A stretch of DNA of 64,000 nucleotides from Gyromitra esculenta (lineage: Eukaryota; Ascomycota; Pezizomycetes; Pezizales; Discinaceae). Within the stretch, counting starts at the first letter, position 1. Each line of letters opens with the position of its first letter. Under the pieces are notes generated by a model, which was given only the letters and a program-made list of their open reading frames with translations, ran no database searches and was not told the DNA's origin. The stretch lies in assembly GCA_038503075.1 (NCBI GenBank), contig JBCAML010000015.1, forward strand, positions 806,001 through 870,000, read 5' to 3'. Both the position numbers and the translations under genes were made by a program. This document shows, in pieces, positions 45,999 through 58,030 of the stretch.

Positions 45999-48900
45999 AT
46001 GACCAAACCGAACAACCAAGCCATAAATATGGTCGACGAGCGGTCACGCGTCGGAAGCCGACCATCGTCGGATTCTGGGCCAGCCCAGGGCCCCGACTCA
46101 GATCATTCGCCTTCCTTGGCAAGAGGCGATATTCCACGCGTAAGATTTTCTGCGGATACAGAACGTCCGGAATCATCAGCGCTGGGTAGAGCCCGTACAA
46201 CTGGGAGGATACCCGCTGCAGGTCTCACAATTGATACCTCCACTCCATCATCTAAAGATGGCCGAAAGGATAATCTGGAAATTAGATCACTCGGTCTACT
46301 CGACAGTGATGAAAGTATCACAAATATAACGGAGGCTCAAACTCCTCCAGTTCTGTACTCCTCTTCATTATCACCAATATCACCTATCTCCCCTAGGAAA
46401 CGCAATCGAGGCTACAGCCTCCGACGTCAGCTATTCTTCAGGAATGTACATGACCAAGCAAGCGAGGATGCTGGGATTGCCCACAGCAGCGCGAACGATG
46501 TGGGGATTGAGCTCAAGTCTAAAGGCCAAAGTACGAATTTGGATGGGGACGAGACTGATCATGATCACCCTATAAAGAAAAGTACTCTGCCTTCAGTTGC
46601 CGGCAGTCTTCCGCACTACACCGTGTGGGCTAGGAAACAATCATATACCCTCAAAGGCCGGATCGGATCGTACTGCAAAAACGCTAGAAATTTTCTATTA
46701 AGAATCAATGAGATTCCACCAAGTAAAGAAGGAAGAAGGATTCTGGTGGATACCGAAAGGAAGTCCCCGCTAGTCGACGAAAGAACGGGGAAGGAATATA
46801 TGGGCAACACCATTAGAAGCAGCCGTTATACGATTTGGAGTTTTTTGCCAAAACAATTATTTGCCCAGTTTTCTAAATTGGCAAATTTGTAGGTAGTTTT
46901 ATTTATGAATTATTAGTTCCCAGCTGATTGATTATTAGTTATTTTCTCTGCGTTTCAATTTTGCAGATGATACCTAGTAAGTGAGATTTTTCGCTTCTCC
47001 AAATCCTCTTATATTGCTTTTTGAGGGTTCCCGCAGAGTTAACGGACACCTGGCTAATTTTGACCTCATAGCATTGAGTACTACCGGGAGTAGGCCCCCG
47101 AGTGACTCCTCATGCTAGTCGTGTTATATTAACAAATAAATAGCCTACACAACAATTGTTCCATTACTTTTTTTTATTACCTTGTCTATGTCTAAGGAAG
47201 GCTACGATGATTACCGAAGATACAAGCTTGATAAGATTGAAAACAACCGCGATGCTCAAGTACTTCGGGCTTATAGAACCAACGATGACCGGAGCGTTGC
47301 TCCTGCCCTCTTCCATTGGGTAACAGTCAAGTGGAGAAATATTTGTGTGGGCGACATAGTAAAGCTTGAGCGAAACGACTGGGTTCCGGCTGATCTACTT
47401 ATCCTTCATTCGGATGATCCGCGCGGGGTTGTATACGCAGAGACGATGGCACTAGATGGCGAAACAAATCTGAAGAACAAACAAGCATTACCAATGATTT
47501 CGGAAGCATGCAATACAATTGGAAAACTTGGTGTTTTTCAAACGCAGATCGTCGTGGAGCACCCAAACATGGATCTGTATAATTTTGAAGGGAAGGTTAC
47601 GATTGGGGCGGAAACAAAACCTTTAACAAATAACCAGGTGATCTACCGAGGAAGCATTCTAAGAAACACCTCAAGTATGTGGGGATTAGTTATATTCACA
47701 GGAGAGGAAAATAAAATACGAATGAAGTAAGCTGTAATTTCCTTGACAGAGTTTTCCGCTAGGCGCGTAGATATTTATTGCGAGGTGCTGAAATTTTTTC
47801 ATAGTGCGAATAAGAATCCGCGGACTAAAGCACCATCGCTACAAGCTCTTGTCAACAGGATTGTTATAGTTATCGTAATATTTGTCATCGCATTGGCAGT
47901 TTTTAACACAGTGGCATATCGACTCTGGCGCAATCGAACCGAAAGACGCTCTTGGTACCTGAGTGACAGCAGTGTAGCATTTTTCCCTATCTTTGCCTCC
48001 TATGTAATTATGTACGAGTTCTTGGACATATTAGAGCGGCTTTTTCAAGCTAGATCTGCTCTACCGAGGCTAACAATTACAGGTTCAATACCCTTATACC
48101 CTTGTCACTATATGTCAGCTTGGAGATTATAAAACTTGCACAAATGTTTCTCCTTAACGATATCGATATGTATGACGAAGAAACGGATACGCAGATGGAA
48201 GCAAGGACATCAACAATAAACGAGGACTGCGGTCAAGTCAGGTATAACTCAAGGTTCTTTCTCGATAAGTCTTTAGCTAATCGATGGCAGTTATATATTT
48301 TCAGACAAAACTGGTACATTGACTGATAACGTGATGCTATTCCGAAAGCTAAGCGTTGGAGGCCAAGCCTGGTTACATGACTTTGATATTCAAAGGGAAG
48401 TAAATGAGCATGCGGTTCACTCCGCTTCAAACCGTAGAAAACGGAAAGGAAAGGGCGAAAGTAAAAACAAAATGCCATTTGGCCGGCCAAACGTAGCCCG
48501 TGCTACCTCCGACGGAATCGAAGCACCCCCTTTTCACAGAAAGTCTCACGGAGATCTTGAGATTCCGCATTCTAGTAAGGCAACACCCAAATTATCTCTT
48601 GATGGGCGACTCCGGAATAGAGGTTCTTCTGGTTCTCTCCGCTGGCGATCATCAGCCATCCCTAAAAAGGCACAGCCTCAACTGTCAACTATTGATCTTC
48701 TACATTATCTTCAGGATCACCCGCATACTTTCTTCGCGAGAAAGGCGAGGTTCTTTCTACTTTCTATAGCTTTGTGCCATACATGTCTCCCAGAAGTGAA
48801 AAACGAAGAAGATATAACGTTCCAAGCGGCATCCCCTGATGAATTAGCCTTAGTGAGGGCAGCACAGGAATTGGGGTATATCGTGATTGACCGCCAGATC

Positions 48901-51613
48901 AATAAAATTACAATCAAGACTTTCCCCAGCGGGTTAGAAGGCGAGCCCTTGTTTGAGAACTACGAAATTTTGGATGTCATCGAGTTCTCTAGCAAGAGGA
49001 AGCGCATGTCAATAATCATCCGTATGCCAAATGGTAAATTTTGTATTTTTTGCAAAGGCGCAGACTCCGCAATGATTGAACTTCTTCTACTTCGGGACCT
49101 AGCGAAACAGAAAGCCTTAGATGTTGAAAGGCGCGCTAACAAGCGAAAGAGCCTTGAGGCCCAAGAAGCTATACGAAGGAATAGTATGCAACGTACTAGC
49201 ATTGGGGGCTACTCTAGTGTAGACCGACCGAGTTTTGGTGGTCTTAATCGTCCAAGCATGTCTATTAACCGCCTTAGGCCGACTAAAGACGAGTTCGACG
49301 ACTGGTTAAGAAGTAGAGAGCAAGAAGTCGATATGTCCTCTGCTGACGACGAAAGTATTTACTCTCGCCCTTCTGGACAGTTCGCGAGCCGTCATTCTAT
49401 TGCCCTTGGCGAAACACCAAATTTTCCGTGGGAACAATTTACGAGCGAGGGCATTGTCGACGAGAGTATAGCCGTGGAAGAAGCTAAGGTTCTTGAACGC
49501 TCATTTGCTCATATCAATGATTTTGCTAGCGAGGGCTTGAGAACATTGCTTTATGGTCACCGTTTCTTCGACGAGCAGGAATATCTGGCATGGAAGAAAA
49601 TACATGCAGAGGCATCAACAAGTTTGGTTGATAGACAGCTGAGAATTGAAAAGGCGGCGGAAATGATAGAAAGGGACTTCGAGTTGGGCGGCGTTACAGC
49701 TATTGAGGATAAATTGCAGAAAGGTGTACCAGAGACTATCGACAAGTTGAGGCGAGCAGGTATCAAACTGTGGATGTTGACTGGCGATAAGCGAGGTAGG
49801 TTCCACTAATCCATGTATCTGATCGATTCTTATATTAATTGTCATCTTTCAGAAACCGCAATTAATATCGGGCATTCGTGTCGGCTGATTAAAGATTACT
49901 CCACTATGATTATTCTTGACAAGCAAGATGGCTATATCGAAAGAAAGATGGCGGAAGCTATCCTGGACATTAATTCCGGAAGTATAGCACATTCAGTTGT
50001 GGTCGTGGATGGTGGTACTTTGGCGACGATCGATGAGGACGAAACGCTAAAGTCTCTATTTTTTGATATTGCTATCATCACAGACTCAGTCATATGCTGT
50101 CGCGCAAGTCCTAGCCAGAAAGCATCACTTGTCAAAACCATCAGGACGAGGGTAAATAAATCCGTAACGCTGGCAATTGGCGATGGTGCGAATGATATTG
50201 CAATGATCCAGGAAGCACATGTAGGCATCGGAATTACAGGGAAGGAAGGATTGCAGGCAGCCAGGGTCTCGGACTATTCTATGGCACAATTTAGGTTCTT
50301 GTTAAAATTCTTACTTGTACACGGAAGATGGAACTATGTTAGGACATGCAAGTATACTGTTGGGACCTTCTGGAAGGTGACCAAATTCACCAGTTTTACC
50401 GTCAGTATTATTGTGGGGCCTAACTCTCAGATTACAGGAGTTGTTGTTTTACCTTACCCAAGCCCTCTACCAAAGGTCAAATGGATACACTGGAACTAGT
50501 TTTTACGAACCGTGGAGCTTAAGCATGTTTAACACTCTCTTCACTTCGCTCCCTGTAATCATTTTGGGAATATTCGAAAAAGATTTATCTCCTGCAACAC
50601 TACTAGCAGTTCCCGAGCTGTACCGGAAAGGACAACTAAACGAAGGATTCAACTTTCGCATATATCTCGGATGGATGTTTCTTGCCTCCACACAAGCGGT
50701 CATCAATTATTTTGTGATGTTTACATTGTATGCACCACGATTAACAGTCGATAATGGGATATATGCCATGGGCGTGATCACATATAGTGCCGTTATCACG
50801 ATTGTATCGTCGAAGTTGCAGTGAGTCTCCGCATGTTTAGTTGAGTTTTTAAAGAATCTCGCTGATAATTCCACTCGACATAAGACTGATTGAGATGCAT
50901 AATAAATCAGTTATGGCTGCTGCGAGCTTTTCTCTCTCGATTGGCGGGTGGTAAGTTACTATTTATACCTAGCACCGTTCTGAATTAGAACTGTTTTTTT
51001 GCATTTTTTTTGTAGCTAAAATTCGGGCTGTTTAGGTTTCTTTGGAATATTATCTTAGGTGAAACTTATAGCAACAATATCATCTACAATGTCAAAGATG
51101 GGATTATAGAACGTTTTGGTCGGGACTTGGCATGGTGGCTCGTTTATATATTTAGCGTTTCGGCTTGTCTCATCCTCGACCTGGCGTTGATCATCGTCCG
51201 GACAGCATTTTGGCCTACAGATGTACGTAGTTACAACCCATGCAATTCTCCGTGTTCCATTAAAATCACAGTATTTGATATTAATGATTATCATCTTTAT
51301 ATACAATTAGGTTGATATCTTTCAAGAGATAGAAAAATCGAAAGAAATGCGGCAACGTATGGAAGAGGCGGCTAGCGAAGAACTTCGACAAGGTTTGAAT
51401 AGAGACAAAAAAAAGATTCAAATGGAAGTTGATATGGAAGGCGAAGTGCAAAATTTTTTGGATAGGCCAAGAGTGATGGAGGAAGGAAAGGTTCTTGGGC
51501 AAAGGAGTACTGGATCTCGGGCCGGCTGTGGGTCACCCGCTGGTGAAGGGGTGGAACGAGAGGATGATATTAATGCAAGACTTGCAAGAACATTTGGGTC
51601 AATTAAGAAGTGA
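45999..51613 (+). CDS. DNF3: P4-ATPase phospholipid flippase, DNF3 type
   Basis: Twelve exons (45999-46888, 46939-46976, 47072-47089, 47144-47726, 47805-48017, 48083-48241, 48291-49795, 49853-50376, 50438-50820, 50885-50950, 51036-51222, 51311-51613) sum to 1622 residues in frame. After a disordered N-terminus come NTIRSSRYTIWSFLPKQLFA and the M1 region FYFLCVSILQMIPTLSTTGT, whose STTG is coded by an 18-nt exon. Then follow the actuator loop MALDGETNLK, the phosphorylation motif SDKTGTLTDN (D about 639), FQAASPDELALVRAAQELGY, the hinge LAIGDGANDIAMIQEAHVGI (about 1245) and C-terminal membrane spans (YLTQALYQRSNGYTGTSFYE, WNIILGETY). All catalytic motifs are intact. The product flips aminophospholipids toward the cytosolic leaflet in Golgi/endosomal membranes; the beta subunit is not in this window. 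A 45933 start is non-ATG and rejected. Confidence 0.93.
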
Positions 51614-54600
51614 ACCTTGATGTTCTTTTTTTGGGGGTTATATGTTCATGGATTGGTATTTCATGCGTTGTATGTCTAGATCGAGAGGCGTCGTAGTAAT
51701 GAAATGTACGTGTAACTTTTGGCAGGAGTATTGTTACATAGCAGGAAGTAATGAAGGTCGGGAAACTCGATAGAGGTGTTTTTATTGAGTTGGGATGATC
51801 CTACTTATACTAACTCTAGAACGTGTAGATTTTTTCTCTCCGAACTCCTGTTTCGACTTAACTGCAGCTGTATTATCAAGTCTGACTCTAGAAATTGTAT
51901 GTTTTACCAACCAGAAGCACGCCCCGCGTGGATGGTGAGTGTCCATTCAAAACATGGTGCGGTAGTTGGAAACCAACGACTATCATTGGGACCATGTCCT
52001 CTACTCTAAGCCTGACAGCCGTTGGGAGATTAAATCCATGTCAAGGCTGAGACTGACCTCCGCCAAGCAAGTCTTTTCCACTGGACGAAATTCCTTGTGA
52101 ACATTACACCCTACCTACACTGCCGCCACAATACTATATGTAGGCCTTTCTAGAGTCCACCAAGTTGCTTTCCCAACAGGAACAATAGGTATGTCTGTCG
52201 GTAGGCCTCCCCGTGATAGTCTATCCCGCCTGGAGAATTATCGTGCATAGATCAAGTTGCACGGCCCGTTAAATTCTCGCTACAGTGCTCGTAGATCGCA
52301 AGGCATGGCTGCTAAACGGACAAAGTTTTTCTTACGAGGATGTTACGATTTTTGATATTCAGCGCCTACTCTGTAAGGGGTTGTAATTTCTGGATAGCAC
52401 TTGGGTCTGATAGTTTTGAGGGTGACGAGCACATGGAAGTATGTGGATGTGAAGGATCGCATATAATCACACGACTCGATTATTCTACCTCGTACATTGG
52501 CGGAGACCACTCCTGACATTGCCAGCGATATCAAGGTTTGCGACTGTGAGGGGCGAGTTTGACCCGCTGTATGATCATAACGCGCTTGCAAAACCCCACC
52601 TCACTCTTCAATCGGTGTCTCGGCATCCGACCTTTTTTTGAACATCGATCGAGAATTTTGCCCCTTTTTGTATACAGCTGAGTACCAGCGGAACGTTCCT
52701 GGCACTAGACGAGGCTCCGCTTGCCCTGAGCGATAAACCGCCACCGATCATCCTTACTGGGACCCCTAGCCAGCCGTCAAGCTAGCTGAGACTGGTCAAG
52801 GCCAGGGACATATTTTCTGGGAGGGGCTTTGGCTGTGCTAATGGTCCCGAGACATCAATCACTGAGCGCCTGTCGTCACTGCCTCTCTACTTCATGGTGA
52901 TGTTCTCCACCGAATCGAACACGCTGCCACGTTCAGAAGCGGTTGGGAGGGGGAGCTAGGAGTTGGCAAGGACTATTGATAGGTAGTGTAGGAGATGGGA
53001 CGCTGGACAGCACAGGATAGCCCATACCAACTAGGCATTGGCATTGAATCGGATGACTTGCGCGTGTGTTCCTGTTTCCCACCTCTTATTTTCAAGCAGG
53101 ACGCGAAATTCTAAAAAAAAAAAAAAGGGAGTAAGGCATCAATGAAGGAGAAAACAAAATACTCTGGTTACGTGAACAAGGCAGTAACAAAATCTTATTA
53201 CAGGCTGAGAAAGCGATGCTAGTGATGATGATAGATGACGACTTCCAAGTAAGCGGCGCGACTCCTCCCAATCGATTTTTCGGTTCCGTTTCAACAACGT
53301 TGCCCTTTATTATTATTATTTTGCGAGAACAAGTTATGTGGGAGGGCACGCGCTGAGGAGACGATGCATTCAGCCCCCTAGCATCAGGGTAGGACGGAGC
53401 AGGGCATAGTTGGTTGGATGGCCGCTGGCTGGCTGATTGTTTGGATGCACCGCGCCTCCACCCTTTTCTTGTTTTGTTTTTTTGTTTGCTTTCTTTTTCT
53501 TTCTCTCTTCTTCTAACCTCGCTTTTTTTAGTTTCTGTAAATAATGCACATTGTGGGCATTGATATTATTCGATTCGGATTGGGTCCTGTGGGCGAACAC
53601 GAGTGTGGGTGGGCAGCAGAAAGGGAAGGAGACCCAGATGTTTCCCCTGCGGCTGCTCGCCGTTTGCTGCCCCAGGCCAAGGTCGAACACTGCTCAACAC
53701 CACACCCATCCGCGCCCCCCTGCACCGTCCGCTCCCAGCACACCAACCACCAATGCTTGCTCGCTATGCCGATTCCGCCGTCTGCGCGACCCAATGTGAG
53801 CCTGAGCCAGTGGTACCTTGCAGGTATGGGTCGTCGGTCTGCTCTGCCCAGCGCGCGCACCCTCGCCCATTGTCTCCCCCCCACACACGCACGCACGAAC
53901 CCCCTTCCTTTCTCTTTTCCCTCCCTCTTCTTCTCCTTCCTTACCCTCTCTCATTCACCGACAGTTGATCTCCAGGCTTCGTGATCTTCCTTTCTTTTTG
54001 ATCCTATACTCTTTAACTTTGCCCGCCTTTTTCAGGTTACAGCCTCACTCTTTCGGCTGCCCTAGACGCTCTTTTTTGGCACCCCTTCACTAGTCGTTCC
54101 TTGCAGGCTTCTCAGCTAGACATCACCAGGCTTTCACGACATTCCGCTTCGTCGCTCCGCTCGCCACTCTCTTTCCAAAAGTACCCTCAACTCCCTCAAC
54201 TTGTTGACGGCATTTCCACATTCTTTGGTCTTCACCACCTTTTTTTTTCTTAATTTTATTATTACCGTACTTGTACTATTCTGTTCTTTTGCCCATTTGG
54301 GATTTTCTTTATTCAAAAGAAAACACTGTCTGCTAGACATTTTTTTGAATTTCAACGTCTCCGACCGGCGCGAAGTTCTTCACGATCACTAGCCATTTGA
54401 AATATACACACGTCCTCGCGACAAAGCCCCTTGGAGAAAACTACTCGAGAATATTGACTCAGCACAGTTCAGGTTAACTGTCAGATAGTCGTATCTTATT
54501 TTTTCGTTATCATCAGAATACTCGAGTGTAAGGTACTTTAAAGGTATACCAAAACACTAGTAGCGACATTCTCCGTGATATGCCGATAAAGGGAAAATTT

Positions 54601-54658
54601 TAGCTAATAGCGCGCAAATAGTCGCGTATATTATTATATAGCAGAAATAAATCACAGG
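51614..54658. other. Upstream region / probable long leader of the homeobox gene
   Basis: About 3 kb without a recognised gene. From 53.4 kb onward it becomes strongly pyrimidine-rich on the plus strand (for example CCTTCCTTTCTCTTTTCCCT near 53904), with several short open frames, which fits a core promoter and a long 5' leader. Frames of 100-146 codons at 53528-53984 overlap each other on both strands and look like composition effects. Confidence 0.45.
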
Positions 54659-56502
54659 ATGTCTTCATTGACTACTCCTTCTCCCTCCCCACCTGCGCAT
54701 CAGCAGTCTTCTCAGGCAAATGGGTCACGACGACCACCACGGAAGAGCACGCTTACACAACAACAAAAGAATCAGAAACGTCAGAGAGCGACACAGGAAC
54801 AGCTCGTGACCTTGGAAGCCGAGTTCAACAAGAATCCTACACCGACAGCAGTTGTACGTGAGCGAATCGCCCAGGAGATCAACATGACAGAGCGTTCTGT
54901 TCAAATTTGGTTTCAGAATCGGTTAGTCGTTTTGTTTCTTGGTTGAAATATACACTGCTAACCCGCATCATAGACGAGCCAAGATAAAACATCTGGCAAA
55001 GAAGAGTATTGAGACCGGAGAGGACTGCGACGCAATTCCCGATTGTATGCGTCAATATTTGGCCATGCAAGCGATGGAAACCGGAAAGGGATTTCCGCGT
55101 GGCCTCATGGGAGATCGTTCGCGAAGCCTTTCAGCTTATGGCAACAATATGATGTTGACTCCTGAGCCAAGCCCTCAAGGAAAAATCGGTAAGTTCTTTT
55201 TCTTAGTTCGGCTATTTTCATGATGCGACGATGCTTATGAAACTAGTCATCCACCATTTCACCTGCCGATCACTGAGCATTGGTACCTGGCGCCGGGTTG
55301 GGCAGAACGCGATGGACCTAGTTATCTTTTACTCACCCGAAAAGGCATGCATCACATATTACATCAATAACGACTCGGCTGGTTACAAGATCGAATACCC
55401 ATTTTCGTCTATCAAGAATATTGAGTTGGAGGGATTGGATTCGCCAGATTCAACAAATGGAGCACAGAAGCAAGGTCGGCTTTTAATAAGCCTGACACAG
55501 CCGCCAAACTTCTTCATGGACTCCTCTGGGTCCGGAGGGTTTTATCAATGCGGCGATTTCACAGAAGACCAGCAAGCATCCCAAATCCTAGTCCATCAAC
55601 TTGGTGGCCACCCGAAAGTACTTCAGGGCCAGCTTGCCAAACTCATGACGTCGGAGGCTTTTGCGAACAGGCATACCCATCCTCCTGCCCACATGTCGTA
55701 CTATGATCACCCTACCTTGTCTGTTTCCGCTCCCGTTTCTCCCCAGATTATTCGTCCGGCTTCGTCGAATGATGTGGACTCCCTATCGGTATATCCCCAG
55801 GATCCTGCCTTCGGACACAACTTCCACCAGAAACATCGCCGCACACGAAGTAGATCCGTACCGATTGCCATTGACTTTTCACAATTTCACCAGAATATGC
55901 CGTCATTTTCCTTCCAAGACGCCCAGGACCACCTTTATGCTCCGGCACCGCAACATCCCCATGCGCTCGTTAACCCTGGGCTTTCAAACCCCCTCCGCAT
56001 CGATACATCTTCATCGGGTTTTTTGGACTATAGGCCTGGATCGGTATATCCTCTGTCTGCTGCTACCACCACTTCGCCTTCTGATTACCCTAGCCCATCG
56101 ATGCTTAATTCCTCCTTGCAGCCTGATATGAATGGCAGTGCAAGTTATGGTACTCCTTATAGTCTGCCTTTCCTATCTCCTATGATAGACCCCACAAGCG
56201 TAATGGGCCCTTCTGTCTCGCCAATCTCAATGGGTCATGGGGATCCTATAATTGCAGGCGCTTCTCCACCTCTTTCGCATCTTCATCGTTCCGATAGTGC
56301 CGAGTTGTTCCCAGAAACCTACGACCATCACACGAACCTTTCTGATGACGGTGCTAGCTTGAGTGAATTGTATTCAAAGCAATCATTGGCCATGTCAGGT
56401 ACCTCACCGACGGCGCTTGATGATTCTGATGGAGTGGACATGCAACATATGATGCATTACCCAATGTCTCAAGGTATTTCGCCTGAAGGAAATATGATGT
56501 AA
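54659..56502 (+). CDS. Homeobox transcription factor (HOY1/pah1/Phx1-like)
   Basis: Three exons (54659-54921, 54974-55188, 55247-56502) encode 577 residues. The homeodomain spans about residues 36-96: [20 protein letters not shown], then [20 protein letters not shown] and NRRAKIKH; the intron lies within the NRR of recognition helix 3, and splicing restores WFQNRRAKIK. A fungal-specific region follows: [54 protein letters not shown] and [20 protein letters not shown]. This downstream region is shared by the group that includes Yarrowia Hoy1, Podospora pah1 and S. pombe Phx1, which regulate hyphal growth, development or stationary-phase survival. The C-terminal half is Ser/Pro/His-rich and probably activating. 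Orthology inside the group is inferred. Confidence 0.88.
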
Positions 56503-57600
56503 CGGTATTAGTATTTCATGCAGCGGTATCTCGGAGATTAGAAATTCTGATCTACCTTCAGTTCTGCCTTTCTTATTTTCGGTTTCAACTCATCTCGTTT
56601 TCATTTTTTTGCGTATTTTTCATTTTCGTAGGGTTTTGTCTGTGATCGCGTGTTCTGTGCTTTTTTGTATGATCATTCGTAGGGGTGCGGGGATTTTTGT
56701 TTGTGTATTACGGAAGCTGGCTTCTCGTGCATTTACTCAGTATTTTCCGACTAACAATTTTTTTTTCCATTTGTTCTGGTTTTTTTTCTTCGGGAAGGGT
56801 TTTCGGGTTGGGTTATGGGGATCTGTTTGTAGTATTTGGTGATGACGGCTTTTTATTTTATTGTAATAGTAGCCCATAACCAGAAAGATTTTGGACCTAT
56901 ATAGGGAGGCGTTTAGTCGGGCTAACCGGAAAGAAATATGTGGATGGGGAGGAAACATACCCTCGGAAATATCATCATATTAGCTACTATTAATTTCTAC
57001 TCCTTAAAAAACAAACATTGTTCCGCTCAGATTTTTTAGTTTGTAATTTCCTATACTTGTCAACTTCAGATACAAGTCGCAACTATGTCTTTGGGGTTTT
57101 TTATATACACTTTATTTTGTCCACAGCCTTGTAGGTTTTTGAAACGCAAGCGAGTTGGGCTGTTTCTCTTTCTCTTTTATTGTTAGTTCCTATAAGATTC
57201 TATTCTAGTGCTGCGTGTCTGTCTTAGAGGGGGGAGGCGTGGGAAGAGGGGTGGAACCAAGCAGTTTTTGATTCTAATTATGTCGGAATCTAATGGTGAT
57301 AGATACAATACGTTACCGTCTACTGGCGTATAGTTTTGGTTCTAGACTGGTTATGATTGAAACAATAAATTTTCTTCCCGTGAGAACAAAAACCTTAGAA
57401 GTAGTGAGAATAGTCTTGAAAAAAGGAAAGGAGAGAAATTTAAGGGGAGCGAAGTATACTAGTGGAATAATTCACCAGAATCTCCCAGATCTAGTACATT
57501 GCGAACCAGCATGCGGAAACATGCAAACTGGTGGACATGACATCTTGGGGCTTTAGAGAATACCGATAGTAAACCAAATAATGATATATTTAGCTAGGGA
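56503..57600. other. Homeobox gene 3' flank
   Basis: T-rich sequence (runs such as TTTTTTTTCCATTTG near 56759) consistent with a 3' untranslated region and spacer. Short open frames are low-complexity. No gene was recognised. Confidence 0.4.
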
Positions 57601-57603
57601 ATA

Positions 57604-57845
57604 GTACTACGGATGCCGGGGTAAGTCTGTGGACAGCGGCTGTCGTGGCTTTTGGTGGCTATGCAGCGTCGAGTGAATTTTTTAAAAAAATTAAATTACA
57701 ACTAATACCGTGTAGCACTTCCCTTAGCATTAATCACTGCCTGTAAGTGATCTGGCATACTTCGAATTAATCTTTCCAATCAAGGTACCGGTATATCATC
57801 CTAGACAGTTTTTAACGCAATTTTCATGATCTCTAGATCCTCAAC
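57604..57845 (-). pseudogene. Tc1/mariner-type transposase relic with terminal repeat
   Basis: Read on the minus strand from 57845, the sequence gives EDLEIMKIALKTV, a stop, DDIPVP, a stop, then LERLIRSMPDHLQAVINAKG and SATRY before the natural stop near 57700. This is the C-terminal end of a fungal Tc1/mariner transposase (the usual ...LIxSMPxRxxAVIxAKGxxTxY). Both internal stops stand where the family has tryptophan. After the stop about 95 bases lead to a terminus TACTACGGATGCCGGGGTAA, similar to the inverted repeat of MITE family A. Everything upstream of the last 50 or so codons is missing, so the copy is dead. Confidence 0.8.
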
Positions 57846-57871
57846 TCTAGAGGGCAAGAATAAACGACTTA

Positions 57872-58030
57872 GTCGTTTAGCTAACTGACTACGTCAGTTA
57901 GCTAAGCGACCTAGTCACTCAGTCATTGTTGGTAGCAACCGTTTGTAAGCGACTATTTCCACTAAGTGACAACCTAATAAATGACGAGTTGATGACTAAA
58001 CGACTATCGAGAGACTAAACGACTATTTTT
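57872..58030. repeat. Palindromic GACTA/TAGTC repeat block
   Basis: Two adjacent near-perfect palindromes, AAACGACTTAGTCGTTT and AGCTAACTGACTACGTCAGTTAGCT (17 and 25 bases), are followed by degenerate repeats of TAAACGACTA and TAAGTGAC. It is non-coding. Confidence 0.6.

Noticed and set aside
46880..46900. Stop codon after SKLANL in the flippase, suggesting a pseudogene
   Set aside because: A GTAGGT donor at 46889 removes it, and the next exons restore the conserved membrane segment in frame; the whole gene sums to a multiple of three.
53528..53984. Overlapping 100-146 codon frames on both strands
   Set aside because: GC- and CT-biased composition in a probable leader; no conserved motif in any frame.
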